Of a stretch of DNA of 22,302 nucleotides, positions 8,264 through 16,900 are shown one piece after another; positions within the stretch are counted from its first letter, which is position 1; the number at the start of each line of letters is the position of its first letter. The position numbers and the translations under genes are program-made. The stretch comes from a virus, in the IMG/VR virus record IMGVR_UViG_3300025695_000107, positions 1-22,302 of that record. One strand, 5' to 3'. Below the pieces are notes generated by a model that worked only from the letters and a program-made list of their open reading frames with translations, made no database searches and was not told where the DNA came from.

Positions 8264-8710
8264 ATGACTAAAAGAGCATTTGCACAAGAAGACGGTAATC
8301 TCAACACGGCGACTATTGAAACAAGTCGTCTTCGTGAGTATGTTGACGTTGACCTATCGTTTGCAGTTAAACCTACGAGTGGTGAAATCTACAAGAAGAA
8401 TGATGCCGCATCCGTAAAACAAGCAATCAAGACACTTGTCTTGTGTAATCGTCTTGAGAAACCATTCCGTCCAGACTTTGGTGGTAACATCAGAGCTCAA
8501 CTCTTTGAACTGGCGGATAGAGGTCGTGATTCTATTATTAAGAATGACATTATTTCTACGATAAGAAGATACGAACCAAGAGCAGAAATTTTAGATGTAA
8601 TAGTAAATCTACAGGCAGATAGAAATAGTCTTAGTGTAACAATAAGATTCAAAGTGGTAAACACAACAGAAGAAGTCGAACTTACCACATCACTAGCAAG
8701 GTTAAGATAA
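8264..8710 (+). CDS. 25: Baseplate wedge subunit gp25
   Basis: Sheath-initiator wedge protein of the GPW/gp25 family; in T4 it forms a conserved core with gp6 and gp7 and mimics the sheath fold that starts sheath polymerisation. At 148 residues it is close to T4 gp25 (132). Family hallmarks are DLSFAVKPTSGEIYKKNDAA, the VKQAIKTLVLCNRLEKPFRP strand-helix segment, FGGNIRAQLFEL, and IRRYEPRAEILDVIV (the EPR motif typical of the family). No convincing Shine-Dalgarno precedes the ATG at 8264, and the late promoter box is only five bases upstream. No other ATG, GTG or TTG lies in frame between the upstream stop (8237-8239) and 8264. Confidence 0.9.
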   Translation: MTKRAFAQEDGNLNTATIETSRLREYVDVDLSFAVKPTSGEIYKKNDAASVKQAIKTLVLCNRLEKPFRPDFGGNIRAQLFELADRGRDSIIKNDIISTIRRYEPRAEILDVIVNLQADRNSLSVTIRFKVVNTTEEVELTTSLARLR

Positions 8711-8711
8711 A

Positions 8712-10538
8712 ATGGCAACCACAATCAAATCAACAGCACTCGACTTTGATGCAATCAAGAATAACCTGAAGACATTCCTTGAGGAATCGGGTGAGTTCAA
8801 TGATTATAACTTTGAAGCGTCTGGTCTTTCCAGTATTCTCGATGTTCTTGCATACAATACGCACTACAATGCGTTGACTGCTAACTTTGCCTTGAACGAA
8901 TCATTTCTTGGAACTGCACAGTTGCGTAGTTCTATTGTTGCTTTGTCAGAGGGTATTGGGTATATTCCTGACTCAAAGACTGCATCACAATCAATCGTAA
9001 GACTATCCATGAATCTGAGTTCTGTGCCTGGTCGTCCAAATGAGATTCAAATCGATGATGGTTTCAAGTTTAACACTACGGTTGATGAGACCGACTACGT
9101 ATTCCAAACAATCGAAGACCTCACTGCGGTAGATGATGGTTCGGGTGTTTATAACTTTACTGATGCATCTGGTAGTAGAGACATTAAAATCTATGAGGGG
9201 ACTAATAGAACAAAGACATTTGTTGCATTGAAGGCAACCGATAACCCTGTCTATATTATTCCAGACAAGAACTTGGACATCGAAACTGCGGTTGTTCGTG
9301 TATACGAAACTCCCTCATCGTCATCATTTATCACATATTCAAATCTGACAACCGCAAACGTTATTAATGAGAACTCAACCCTTTATATTCTGAAGGAAGC
9401 ACCAAATGGTTACTTTGAGTTGTCGTTTGGTAACGGGGTAACGTTGGGTCAAGCCCCTTCTGCGGGTAGTAAGATTACTCTTGATTATCTTTCGGTTGCT
9501 GGTGCAAGTGCTGATACTGCCGCAACGTTCTCTCCACAGAATCAAGTATCGGTCAACGGAAACGCATATAGTGTGACAGTATCAACACAAGCAAACTCTG
9601 TTGGTGGTGGTAACAAAGAAACTGTTGAATCGATTCGCAAGAATGCTCCATTTCAGTATGCATCACAGAACCGTATGGTCACGGCTGTTGACTACTCCTC
9701 CCTTGTTCTGAAGAACTTCTCAACACTTATTAAAGACATTCAGTCATATGGTGGTGAAGATGCGCTTGAACCAGAATATGGAACAGTGTTTATGTCAGTT
9801 CTCTTCAATGATGATGTAGATGCGGTAACCATTCAGTCAACTAAGGATGCGATTCAGGAACTTGCGAAACAGTTGTCTGTCGCATCGTTTACGCTGAAGT
9901 TTGATGACCCTATTAAAACATTCATTGAAACACAGACATTCTTCCAGTTTAATCCTAACCTGACTACATTGTCTCGTAACACGATTCAAGATAATGTTAG
10001 AACAACTATTGAGGGTTATTTTGATACTAATACAGGCCAGTTCAGTCAGTCATTTAGACGTTCAAATCTTCTAACCTTGATTGATGATGTTAGTCCTGCG
10101 ATTCTTTCGTCTCGTATGACTGTCAAAATGCAGAGAAGGTTTACTCCAACATTGAATACGGTTCAGAATCATAAGTTAAGATATGCCGCAACACTTGCCC
10201 AACCAGATGATGTAAACTATGTCATTACATCGGGCGCTTTCACATATCAAAATAAAGCGTGTATTATTCGCAATAAACTGAACTCCAACAAACTTGAGGT
10301 CTTCAACACAGAGGATAATATTGTCGTTGTAGATAATGTCGGTGACTATTCGGGAGATACTGTAAACATTGTGGGTCTTCAGGTAGATGCGCTTATTGGT
10401 GCGAATAACTTCATCAAGTTGAGTGTAACACCAGCAAACCAAAGTGCGATTACGCCATTCAGACAGGATGTTGTTGAGTATGACTTATCTCGTTCATTCA
10501 CACAAATCGTTGATGTTGAGCCTGGGGTTACGAACTAA
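8712..10538 (+). CDS. 6: Baseplate wedge subunit gp6
   Basis: Major wedge protein, counterpart of gpJ/baseplate J, whose dimers form the iris that opens on contraction. The N-terminus has the gp6 signature LDFDAIKNNLKTFLEESGEF, then GLSSILDVLAYNTHYNALTA and NESFLGTAQLRSSIVALSEG. The middle has the J-like FELSFGNGVTLGQAP, and RKNAPFQYASQNRMVTAVDY lies near residue 310-330. Length 608 residues against about 660 in T4. The C-terminal part (SRMTVKMQRRFTPTLNT) is also typical. It begins one base after the gp25 stop, with AAGG at 8698-8701, and its stop overlaps the next gene (TAATG). Confidence 0.93.
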   Translation: MATTIKSTALDFDAIKNNLKTFLEESGEFNDYNFEASGLSSILDVLAYNTHYNALTANFALNESFLGTAQLRSSIVALSEGIGYIPDSKTASQSIVRLSMNLSSVPGRPNEIQIDDGFKFNTTVDETDYVFQTIEDLTAVDDGSGVYNFTDASGSRDIKIYEGTNRTKTFVALKATDNPVYIIPDKNLDIETAVVRVYETPSSSSFITYSNLTTANVINENSTLYILKEAPNGYFELSFGNGVTLGQAPSAGSKITLDYLSVAGASADTAATFSPQNQVSVNGNAYSVTVSTQANSVGGGNKETVESIRKNAPFQYASQNRMVTAVDYSSLVLKNFSTLIKDIQSYGGEDALEPEYGTVFMSVLFNDDVDAVTIQSTKDAIQELAKQLSVASFTLKFDDPIKTFIETQTFFQFNPNLTTLSRNTIQDNVRTTIEGYFDTNTGQFSQSFRRSNLLTLIDDVSPAILSSRMTVKMQRRFTPTLNTVQNHKLRYAATLAQPDDVNYVITSGAFTYQNKACIIRNKLNSNKLEVFNTEDNIVVVDNVGDYSGDTVNIVGLQVDALIGANNFIKLSVTPANQSAITPFRQDVVEYDLSRSFTQIVDVEPGVTN

Positions 10539-11530
10539 TGTCTCATAAAAATGATGATACACTAAAGGATGTCAATCGCAGAGAGATTGCGATTATAAAA
10601 CATAAGGTCAAGGAGGTTCTCCCTGAGTTCTTTCGCACGGAATATCCTAAGTTAATCACACTCCTTGAACAATACTATGAGTTTGAAGACACCGATGAAT
10701 CACCAAGTAGATTGATTCACGACCTGTTTTATGCGAGAGACATTACACAAACAGACCTCAGTCTTCTCTCATATATCGAAGATGAACTACTTTTGGGTCA
10801 ATCATACTTTGAAGGATTTACTGATAAGAGAGCGGCCGCAAGATACTCAAACACATTGTATCGTTCAAAGGGAACGAAGTATTCAATTCAACAATTCTTT
10901 AGAACCTTCTTTGGCGTTGACCCTGATGTAATTTACACAAAAGAGAATGTATTTAAGGTCGGTGATGAGATTGGATTCAATAGTCAGAAGTTTCTGACCG
11001 ACAATAAATTGTATCAACAGTTTGCCATTCTGGTTAAATCAGATATTGCGTTTAGTGAATGGAGAGAACCATATAAACTCTTTGCTCACCCTGCTGGCAT
11101 GTTCATTGGGTCAGAGGTTCAGATTGTTACGAGTGTGACCGACACACTTACCGCTCCAACGGTTATTCCTGCTGACCCACCACCAATATCAATTGAGGCT
11201 ACTGCTTCATTTGGTGAGTTTGCTGTAACAGATTTGACCGCATTGGTAGACGACATATATACAGATTCGGATGGCGTATTGAGTAGAATTAATCCAGAAC
11301 TAGCAAACATCGAAAATTTCTCACTTGATACTATTGAAACTATCAATAATCAATACTCAACCTTGCGTGAAGCACAAACTGCTACTTCACCAACATTTGA
11401 TGATTCGGATGAAGTTGGAACAAACGGTATGGACTTGTCTAACGACCTGTTCTTTGAGACGATTGACCAAGACAAACATGGTTGGTATAGTGCGGACTCT
11501 GACCAATACATAAAAAGTTTCACCCTCTAA
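10538..11530 (+). CDS. Baseplate wedge protein, gp7/gpI-like, short form
   Basis: 330 residues. Probable third member of the gp25-gp6-gp7 wedge core. The N-terminal domain has KHKVKEVLPEFFRTEYPKLI and LLEQYYEFEDTDESPS, a helical region (SLLSYIEDELL), then LYRSKGTKYSIQQFFRTFFG at residues 108-127, matching the R-x-KGT-x-x-x-I motif typical of P2 gpI-type and T4-like gp7 wedge proteins. The C-terminal 130 residues are acidic and Thr/Asp-rich with no recognisable fold. It is about one third the size of T4 gp7 (1032), so T4's peripheral gp7 domains are absent or moved. Position right after gp6 supports the call. The ribosome site is poor, and coupling to gp6 through the TAATG overlap is likely. 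Confidence 0.7.
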   Translation: MSHKNDDTLKDVNRREIAIIKHKVKEVLPEFFRTEYPKLITLLEQYYEFEDTDESPSRLIHDLFYARDITQTDLSLLSYIEDELLLGQSYFEGFTDKRAAARYSNTLYRSKGTKYSIQQFFRTFFGVDPDVIYTKENVFKVGDEIGFNSQKFLTDNKLYQQFAILVKSDIAFSEWREPYKLFAHPAGMFIGSEVQIVTSVTDTLTAPTVIPADPPPISIEATASFGEFAVTDLTALVDDIYTDSDGVLSRINPELANIENFSLDTIETINNQYSTLREAQTATSPTFDDSDEVGTNGMDLSNDLFFETIDQDKHGWYSADSDQYIKSFTL

Positions 11531-11541
11531 CCGATAAACCT

Positions 11542-11549
11542 TATAAATA
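11542..11549 (+). promoter_or_regulatory. T4-type late promoter box before the gp10-like gene
   Basis: TATAAATA lies in the 42-base gap between the gp7-like and gp10-like genes. Start point expected near 11555, giving a leader of about 18 bases that contains CGGGA as a possible ribosome site. It would drive the gp10-like, gp8 and DUF4815 genes. Confidence 0.7.
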
Positions 11550-11572
11550 GTTAAAATAAACGGGACTATAAA

Positions 11573-12619
11573 ATGGCAAGACAGACATTAAACAGAGGAA
11601 CAACAGCGAATGACGGGACGGGTGATACCCTCCGCACGGCTGCCCAAAAGATTAATGAAAACTTCTCGGAACTCTATCTGACTATCGGTGGTGATAGTGC
11701 GGTAACGAGTGTTACTCTGATTGAAAGTGGTGTATCCTTTGAGGGTTTGACCGAAGATGATTTTGAATTGATTCTTGGATTGGATTCAGAACCTTCTAGT
11801 GATTTAAAACTCTTACTACCAGTTGCTGCAAGAAACAATGATATTGTCACTCTAAACGAGACAACACAAACTCTTGCTCGTAAGACATTAGAGTCTCCAA
11901 TCATCACAAATGATTTTTCTATTGCGGATGTCACGGGTGACCATGCCTATGGTGTTGTTGCTAGTGAGTTATCTTCAAATGTTGATGTTGAATTACCAGC
12001 ATTGACTACTAGCGACACATTTGTATTTGCGAATGCGACACAGACACTTACCAACAAAACGATTGATGGATTGAATCTCAATAATCCTACTCTTGGTGGT
12101 ATCGCAAATGGTTCAACTTTCTTTGATAGTTCCAGTAACGAATATATTCAGTTCAGTAAGACCGCAGCTGCGGTAAACTATATCACACTAGCAAACGCTG
12201 CGACAGGTAATGCTCCGACCATTGATGTTGATGGTGATGACACAAATGTAAGTCTGAACCTCGCATCAAAAGGAACGGGTGGGATTACATTTAAGAACAA
12301 ACTTGTTTTGGAAAAAGGAACTGATGTTGCGTCCAGCACCGCAGTTGACCTAACCGAACCACTTACAGTATTTAATTCAGGTAGTCTCATCTCACCTACG
12401 ATTGGTGACGGGACTACTCAAGGCGAGACTAAATACTTCATCAATGTGAATACTGGTGAAACAAGACTTACTCCATCTGGCGCATCAACAAACATCTTTA
12501 GCGTTGATTCGGGTAATGGATTTATTAGTTTTGATGAGGGTGATGGATGTCAACTCATCTGGAATAGCACAAACAGTTTATGGTATATCGTTGCGAGTAA
12601 CGGCGTAACAACAGGGTAA
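11573..12619 (+). CDS. gp10-like baseplate/tail-pin or fibre protein
   Basis: 348 residues. Residues 1-37 (RQTLNRGTTANDGTGDTLRT then AAQKINENFSELY) match the N-terminal wedge-binding element of T4 gp10, whose own start reads VDDGTGDYLRKGGIKINENF. The rest is not T4 gp10: it has two copies of the fibre motif TQTLxxKTI (near residues 95 and 155), then a beta-rich region with VSLNLASKGTGGITFKNKL, and a C-terminal GCQLIWNSTNSLWYIVASNG typical of phage fibre or decoration ends. It is probably a trimer attached to the wedge by the N-terminus. Being followed by gp8 fits a peripheral baseplate role. The gp9 family shares the N-terminal motif and is the main alternative. Confidence 0.65.
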   Translation: MARQTLNRGTTANDGTGDTLRTAAQKINENFSELYLTIGGDSAVTSVTLIESGVSFEGLTEDDFELILGLDSEPSSDLKLLLPVAARNNDIVTLNETTQTLARKTLESPIITNDFSIADVTGDHAYGVVASELSSNVDVELPALTTSDTFVFANATQTLTNKTIDGLNLNNPTLGGIANGSTFFDSSSNEYIQFSKTAAAVNYITLANAATGNAPTIDVDGDDTNVSLNLASKGTGGITFKNKLVLEKGTDVASSTAVDLTEPLTVFNSGSLISPTIGDGTTQGETKYFINVNTGETRLTPSGASTNIFSVDSGNGFISFDEGDGCQLIWNSTNSLWYIVASNGVTTG

Positions 12620-12625
12620 TAAAAA

Positions 12626-13984
12626 ATGGCAATCGTAACAAATAGAATTAAAAAACAGGTAATCTCAGATATTGTAACGGACTTTTCTGACTCCGACAAT
12701 AACTACTTTGCGGCGATTGGTCGTTCCGAAGATTGGAATGATTCCGATGTTGCTCCAACAATCACAAATACGCAAAAAGAAGATAGAGATTTCCGTCTTG
12801 GTGTTCAATCAGTCAAGAAAATCATTGACCAGAGTTTTGTTGTTCCCCGTTACAACTGGTCATCTGGTGCGGTTTACTCTGCGTATGATGATAATCAAGT
12901 TGGGTATCCGTCACAATCATATTATGTGATGAACGATAACAACCAAGTTTATATCTGTCTACAACAATCAAAGAACGCATCTGGTGTGTCTCAGGTTTCA
13001 ACTGTTCAACCTTCGGGTAATACGACAGGGACACCTTTTGAGACTGCTGATGGTTATGTGTGGAAGTTCTTGTATTCCATCGGTGCGTTAGACGCAAACA
13101 AATATATTTCGGCTAACTTTATTCCAGTTCAGTTTATCACTTCAACCGACTCTGACTCTCCTGCTTCTGATATTGAACAAGAGACTGTTCAGAATAACGC
13201 TATTATTGGTCAAGTTGTTGGTTATGCGATTGACTCTGGTGGTGCGGGTTATTCTGCTACTCCGACAATCACAATCTCTGGTAACGGAACGGCCGCAAAA
13301 GCAGCTGCTTCTATTTCAGGTGGTCAAGTTGTAAAGGTAGAAGTTATTGATAGTTCAGGAACACTGACCTTTGGTTCAGGTTATGACTACGCAAAGGTTA
13401 ATTTGACGGGTGGTGGTTCACCAACCAAACCAGCATCAATTCGTCCTATCCTCTCAACACCTCTTGGTATGGGCGGTGACCCACGTGATGACCTTCGTTC
13501 AACTTCTATTATGTTCAATGCGAAACCAGAAGGAACTGAAGCTGGTGACTTTATTGTAGGTAACGACTTCCGTCAAGTGGGTTTGATTAAAAATATGGAA
13601 CTGCCTGATAGTGATGCGAAGTTTACCGAAAGCACTGGTATCGCATTGAAGAAACTGGTTCTATCATCTGTAACGACAGGATTCACTGCGGATAATACAA
13701 TCGAGGGTGGCACATCAGGTGTGAAAGCATTGATTGACCGTGTTGACTCGTCTAACATCTGGTATCACCAAACTGAAGTAACTGGTTTTGGTAACTTTGA
13801 CTCTGGTGAGAGTATCAGTGAAACTGATGGTTCTGGTGCGGGGACATTGAATGCTTCGTTTGCTCCATATGTTGACCCTGAAGTAGATACCTTCTCAGGA
13901 GAAGTCCTATATATTGATAACCGTGCGTCAGTCACTCGTTCATCCGAACAAACTGAAGATATTAAAATCGTAATTCAAATTTAA
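12626..13984 (+). CDS. 8: Baseplate wedge subunit gp8
   Basis: Wedge protein bridging gp7/gp10 and gp6 in T4. N-terminal hallmarks: QVISDIVTDFSDSDNNYFAA, IGRSEDWND, VKKIIDQSFVVPRYNWSSGA. Further family signatures are YVWKFLYSIGALDANKY, MGGDPRDDLRSTSIMFNAKP, FRQVGLIKNMELPD, and the end SGEVLYIDNRASVTRSSEQT followed by EDIKIVIQI. At 452 residues it is longer than T4 gp8 (334). The excess is a glycine-rich insert at about residues 192-262 with a GGAGYSATPTITISG repeat, and a small beta module near residues 355-415 (GGTSGVKALIDRV). AGGG lies a suitable distance upstream. Confidence 0.9.
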   Translation: MAIVTNRIKKQVISDIVTDFSDSDNNYFAAIGRSEDWNDSDVAPTITNTQKEDRDFRLGVQSVKKIIDQSFVVPRYNWSSGAVYSAYDDNQVGYPSQSYYVMNDNNQVYICLQQSKNASGVSQVSTVQPSGNTTGTPFETADGYVWKFLYSIGALDANKYISANFIPVQFITSTDSDSPASDIEQETVQNNAIIGQVVGYAIDSGGAGYSATPTITISGNGTAAKAAASISGGQVVKVEVIDSSGTLTFGSGYDYAKVNLTGGGSPTKPASIRPILSTPLGMGGDPRDDLRSTSIMFNAKPEGTEAGDFIVGNDFRQVGLIKNMELPDSDAKFTESTGIALKKLVLSSVTTGFTADNTIEGGTSGVKALIDRVDSSNIWYHQTEVTGFGNFDSGESISETDGSGAGTLNASFAPYVDPEVDTFSGEVLYIDNRASVTRSSEQTEDIKIVIQI

Positions 13985-13995
13985 GGTAGTAACCG

Positions 13996-16900
13996 ATGGC
14001 CAACACATTTACATCGAATGTATTTTCTTCCACTTATAAGGATGATTTTGTAGATAGTGATAACTATCATCGCATTCTGTTCAACAGTGGTCGTGCGCTA
14101 CAGGCACGAGAACTTACGCAGCTTCAAACAATCATTCAAGAAGAGATTGGTAGATTTGGTCGTAACATCTTTAAAGATGGAGCATCAGTAAATCCAGGCG
14201 GGCCAACAATCACTAACGATTATGAGTTCGTAAAACTCAATACATCCGTCAATACACTACCTGCCACACCAAGTGATTTGGTTGGTGTGGAACTGACTGG
14301 TGGAACATCAACTGTTAAGGCTCGTGTTCTTGAGGTTGTAGAAGCAACAGGTGGCGACCCAGCAACAATCTATGTTCAGTATACAAATACATCAGGTGGT
14401 GCGGTTGGTGCTAACCCTGTTCGTTTTATTGCGGGTGAAGACCTAACTGGTGGTGGTGAAACACTTACCGTTCAAACAACAAACACTGTTGCCAATCCCG
14501 CATTTGGTAGAGGTGCGAAGATTGCGAATGGTGCGGGGGACTTCTTTACTCGTGGCCACTTTGTTTTTGCTCCAGCACAAGAACTTATTCTTTCTAAGTA
14601 TTCACAGAATCCTACAAAGGTTGTTGGTTTCAAAGTAACCGAAGACATTGTAACAGTTGCTGATACAGACGTATTATACGATAACCAAGGTGCGACACCA
14701 AACTTGTCAAGTCCTGGCGCAGACCGTTATCGTATCAAACTCACCCTCACGACTCAAGACCTTGTTGACTCTGACGAAAACTTTATCTTCTTCTGTAATG
14801 TTGTAGATGGTGAAATCGTTGACCAAGTAACAGGCACAGACGATTATAATAAAATCAACGAACTACTTGCGGAAAGAACAAAAGAAGAGTCTGGTAACTA
14901 CATCGCAAAATCATTTGAGGCTGACCTATCTGATTCTGGTGATAATCTAATCATCACGGTATCTGATGGTGTCGCATATGTAAATGGTTATCGTGCGGAA
15001 ACAGAGACTCCAACGAAACTTGTTGTCCCAAAACCTCGTTCTACTGTAACAAACCAAAACGAAGTGGTTGGTATCAACTATGGTCAGTATTTCATCTGTG
15101 ATGTTCTCAAAGGTAATCTGAATGTCTCTGAGTTTGAATCAGTCAATCTGCGTAGTGCGGTCACTCATGGTGGTTCTACTATCGGGACAGCAAAGGTTCG
15201 TTATGTAGAAGAGGATGGTGCGAACTTCCGTGTCTATCTCTTTGACATCAAAATGAACTCAGGTCAAGTCCTGCGTAACGTAAAATCTGTTGGCACAAGC
15301 ACAACTGATTATGCGGACATTCTCCTTGAGAACAGTAAAGCAGTAATCAAAGAATCAACAAAAGTCAATATGGTGTTCGCTACACCAAATCCACGTCCTA
15401 AAAATATCACGGACGATGACTTTGAGGTTCAACGTATTCGCACAGGAACATCAAACGGTTCTGGTTCATTGACCCTTTCATTGGGCGCAACAGGCGAAAC
15501 CTTTGTAAATACAGGTCAGTGGATTGTCACCGATTCTTCGGGTGATGTGGTTGCGTCTCCTTCTATCTCAGGTTCAGGAACGAACTCAGTAGATATTACT
15601 GGTCTACCCAACTCTCAAGCAGTTACGGTATATTCTAAAGTCAACAAAGCACAACCTTCGGTTCGTCAGAAAACTCTGGTTGAAACAACATTCAGTGGTG
15701 CTGTTGAGTCTGATGGTTCAGGCACGAAATATGTTGACCTTCACGCGACAGACATCTATGATGTATTGTCAATCAAACAAACTGACTCAGATGGTTCAGA
15801 CCTCTCAAGTAGATTTACTGTTGACAACGGTCAACGCGCTGGTTACTATGCGAATGGTCGTCTGGTTCTTGATGGTGGTGCTACTGCTCCAAGTGGTTCT
15901 GTATTCACACGATTCAAACACTTCACACATGGTGCTGGTGACTATTTCTCTGTAAACTCATACACTGGTCAGGTTGACTACGAAAACATTCCTTCATTTA
16001 GTATTGGGCCAAGAACATCGGTCAATCTACGTGATGTGATTGACTTCCGTTCATCGGTTGACTCTGATGGCACATTTACTGGTTCTGGTGCTGCTCTCAA
16101 TGAAGTTCCGACAAACGGTGATGTGTTCCAAGGTGACATTGAATACTATCTGCCACGTGCTGATAAAATCGTTGTTACAACACAAGGTGTGGTCAAAAAC
16201 ATCCAAGGTGAGGATGGATTTGCTTCACAGATTCCATCAACACCAGAAAATACACTTTCTCTCTTTGAGTTAGAACACAACGCATATGGTCTGAATGACT
16301 CGGATACGGTTGTCACTCCTGTTGAATCAAAACGTTTCACTATGAGAGACATCTCAAACCTTGAGAAACGTATTGACAAACTCGAAGAAGTGACTTCATT
16401 GTCATTACTTGAAGTTGATACATCTGCTCTGTTGGTTCTAGACTCTGCGGGCAACCCAAGAACAAAATCTGGTTTCTTTGTAGATAACTTTGCGGACAGA
16501 AGTTTCTCTGACGCACAGAACTCAGAGTATCGTGCTGCGATTGACCCGTCAAGAGGTATTCTCCAACCACAGACAGTTGAAGAGAATGTCACTCTGAGAT
16601 ATGACTCAGCCGCATCGTCTAATACGATTCTGAAAGGTGACACAGTATTCCTAAACTACACACATAAAGAAGCAATCACACAGACCAAAGTGTCTGGTGT
16701 AGAGAACGTAAACCCATTTGCGGTTATCACGGGCGAAGGTAACATCACACTTTCTCCTGCTTCGGATGAGTGGTTACAAACCAAGTATTCTCCTGCGAAT
16801 GTTATCAATAAGACTGCTACAGAAGAGTTGTCAGACATCAATGAAGGTAATCTTGCTCTCGGAACTGCGAGACAAAGAGGTTTCAATCAGTGGAGATGGT

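Noticed and set aside
11531-11572. Rho-independent terminator between the gp7-like and gp10-like genes
   Set aside because: The 42-base gap is AT-rich but shows no GC-rich stem followed by a T run. None of the other gaps is long enough to hold one.
16146-16643. A 165-codon open frame on the minus strand
   Set aside because: Fully inside the giant structural gene, with no recognisable motif or start signal; a shadow of the coding strand.
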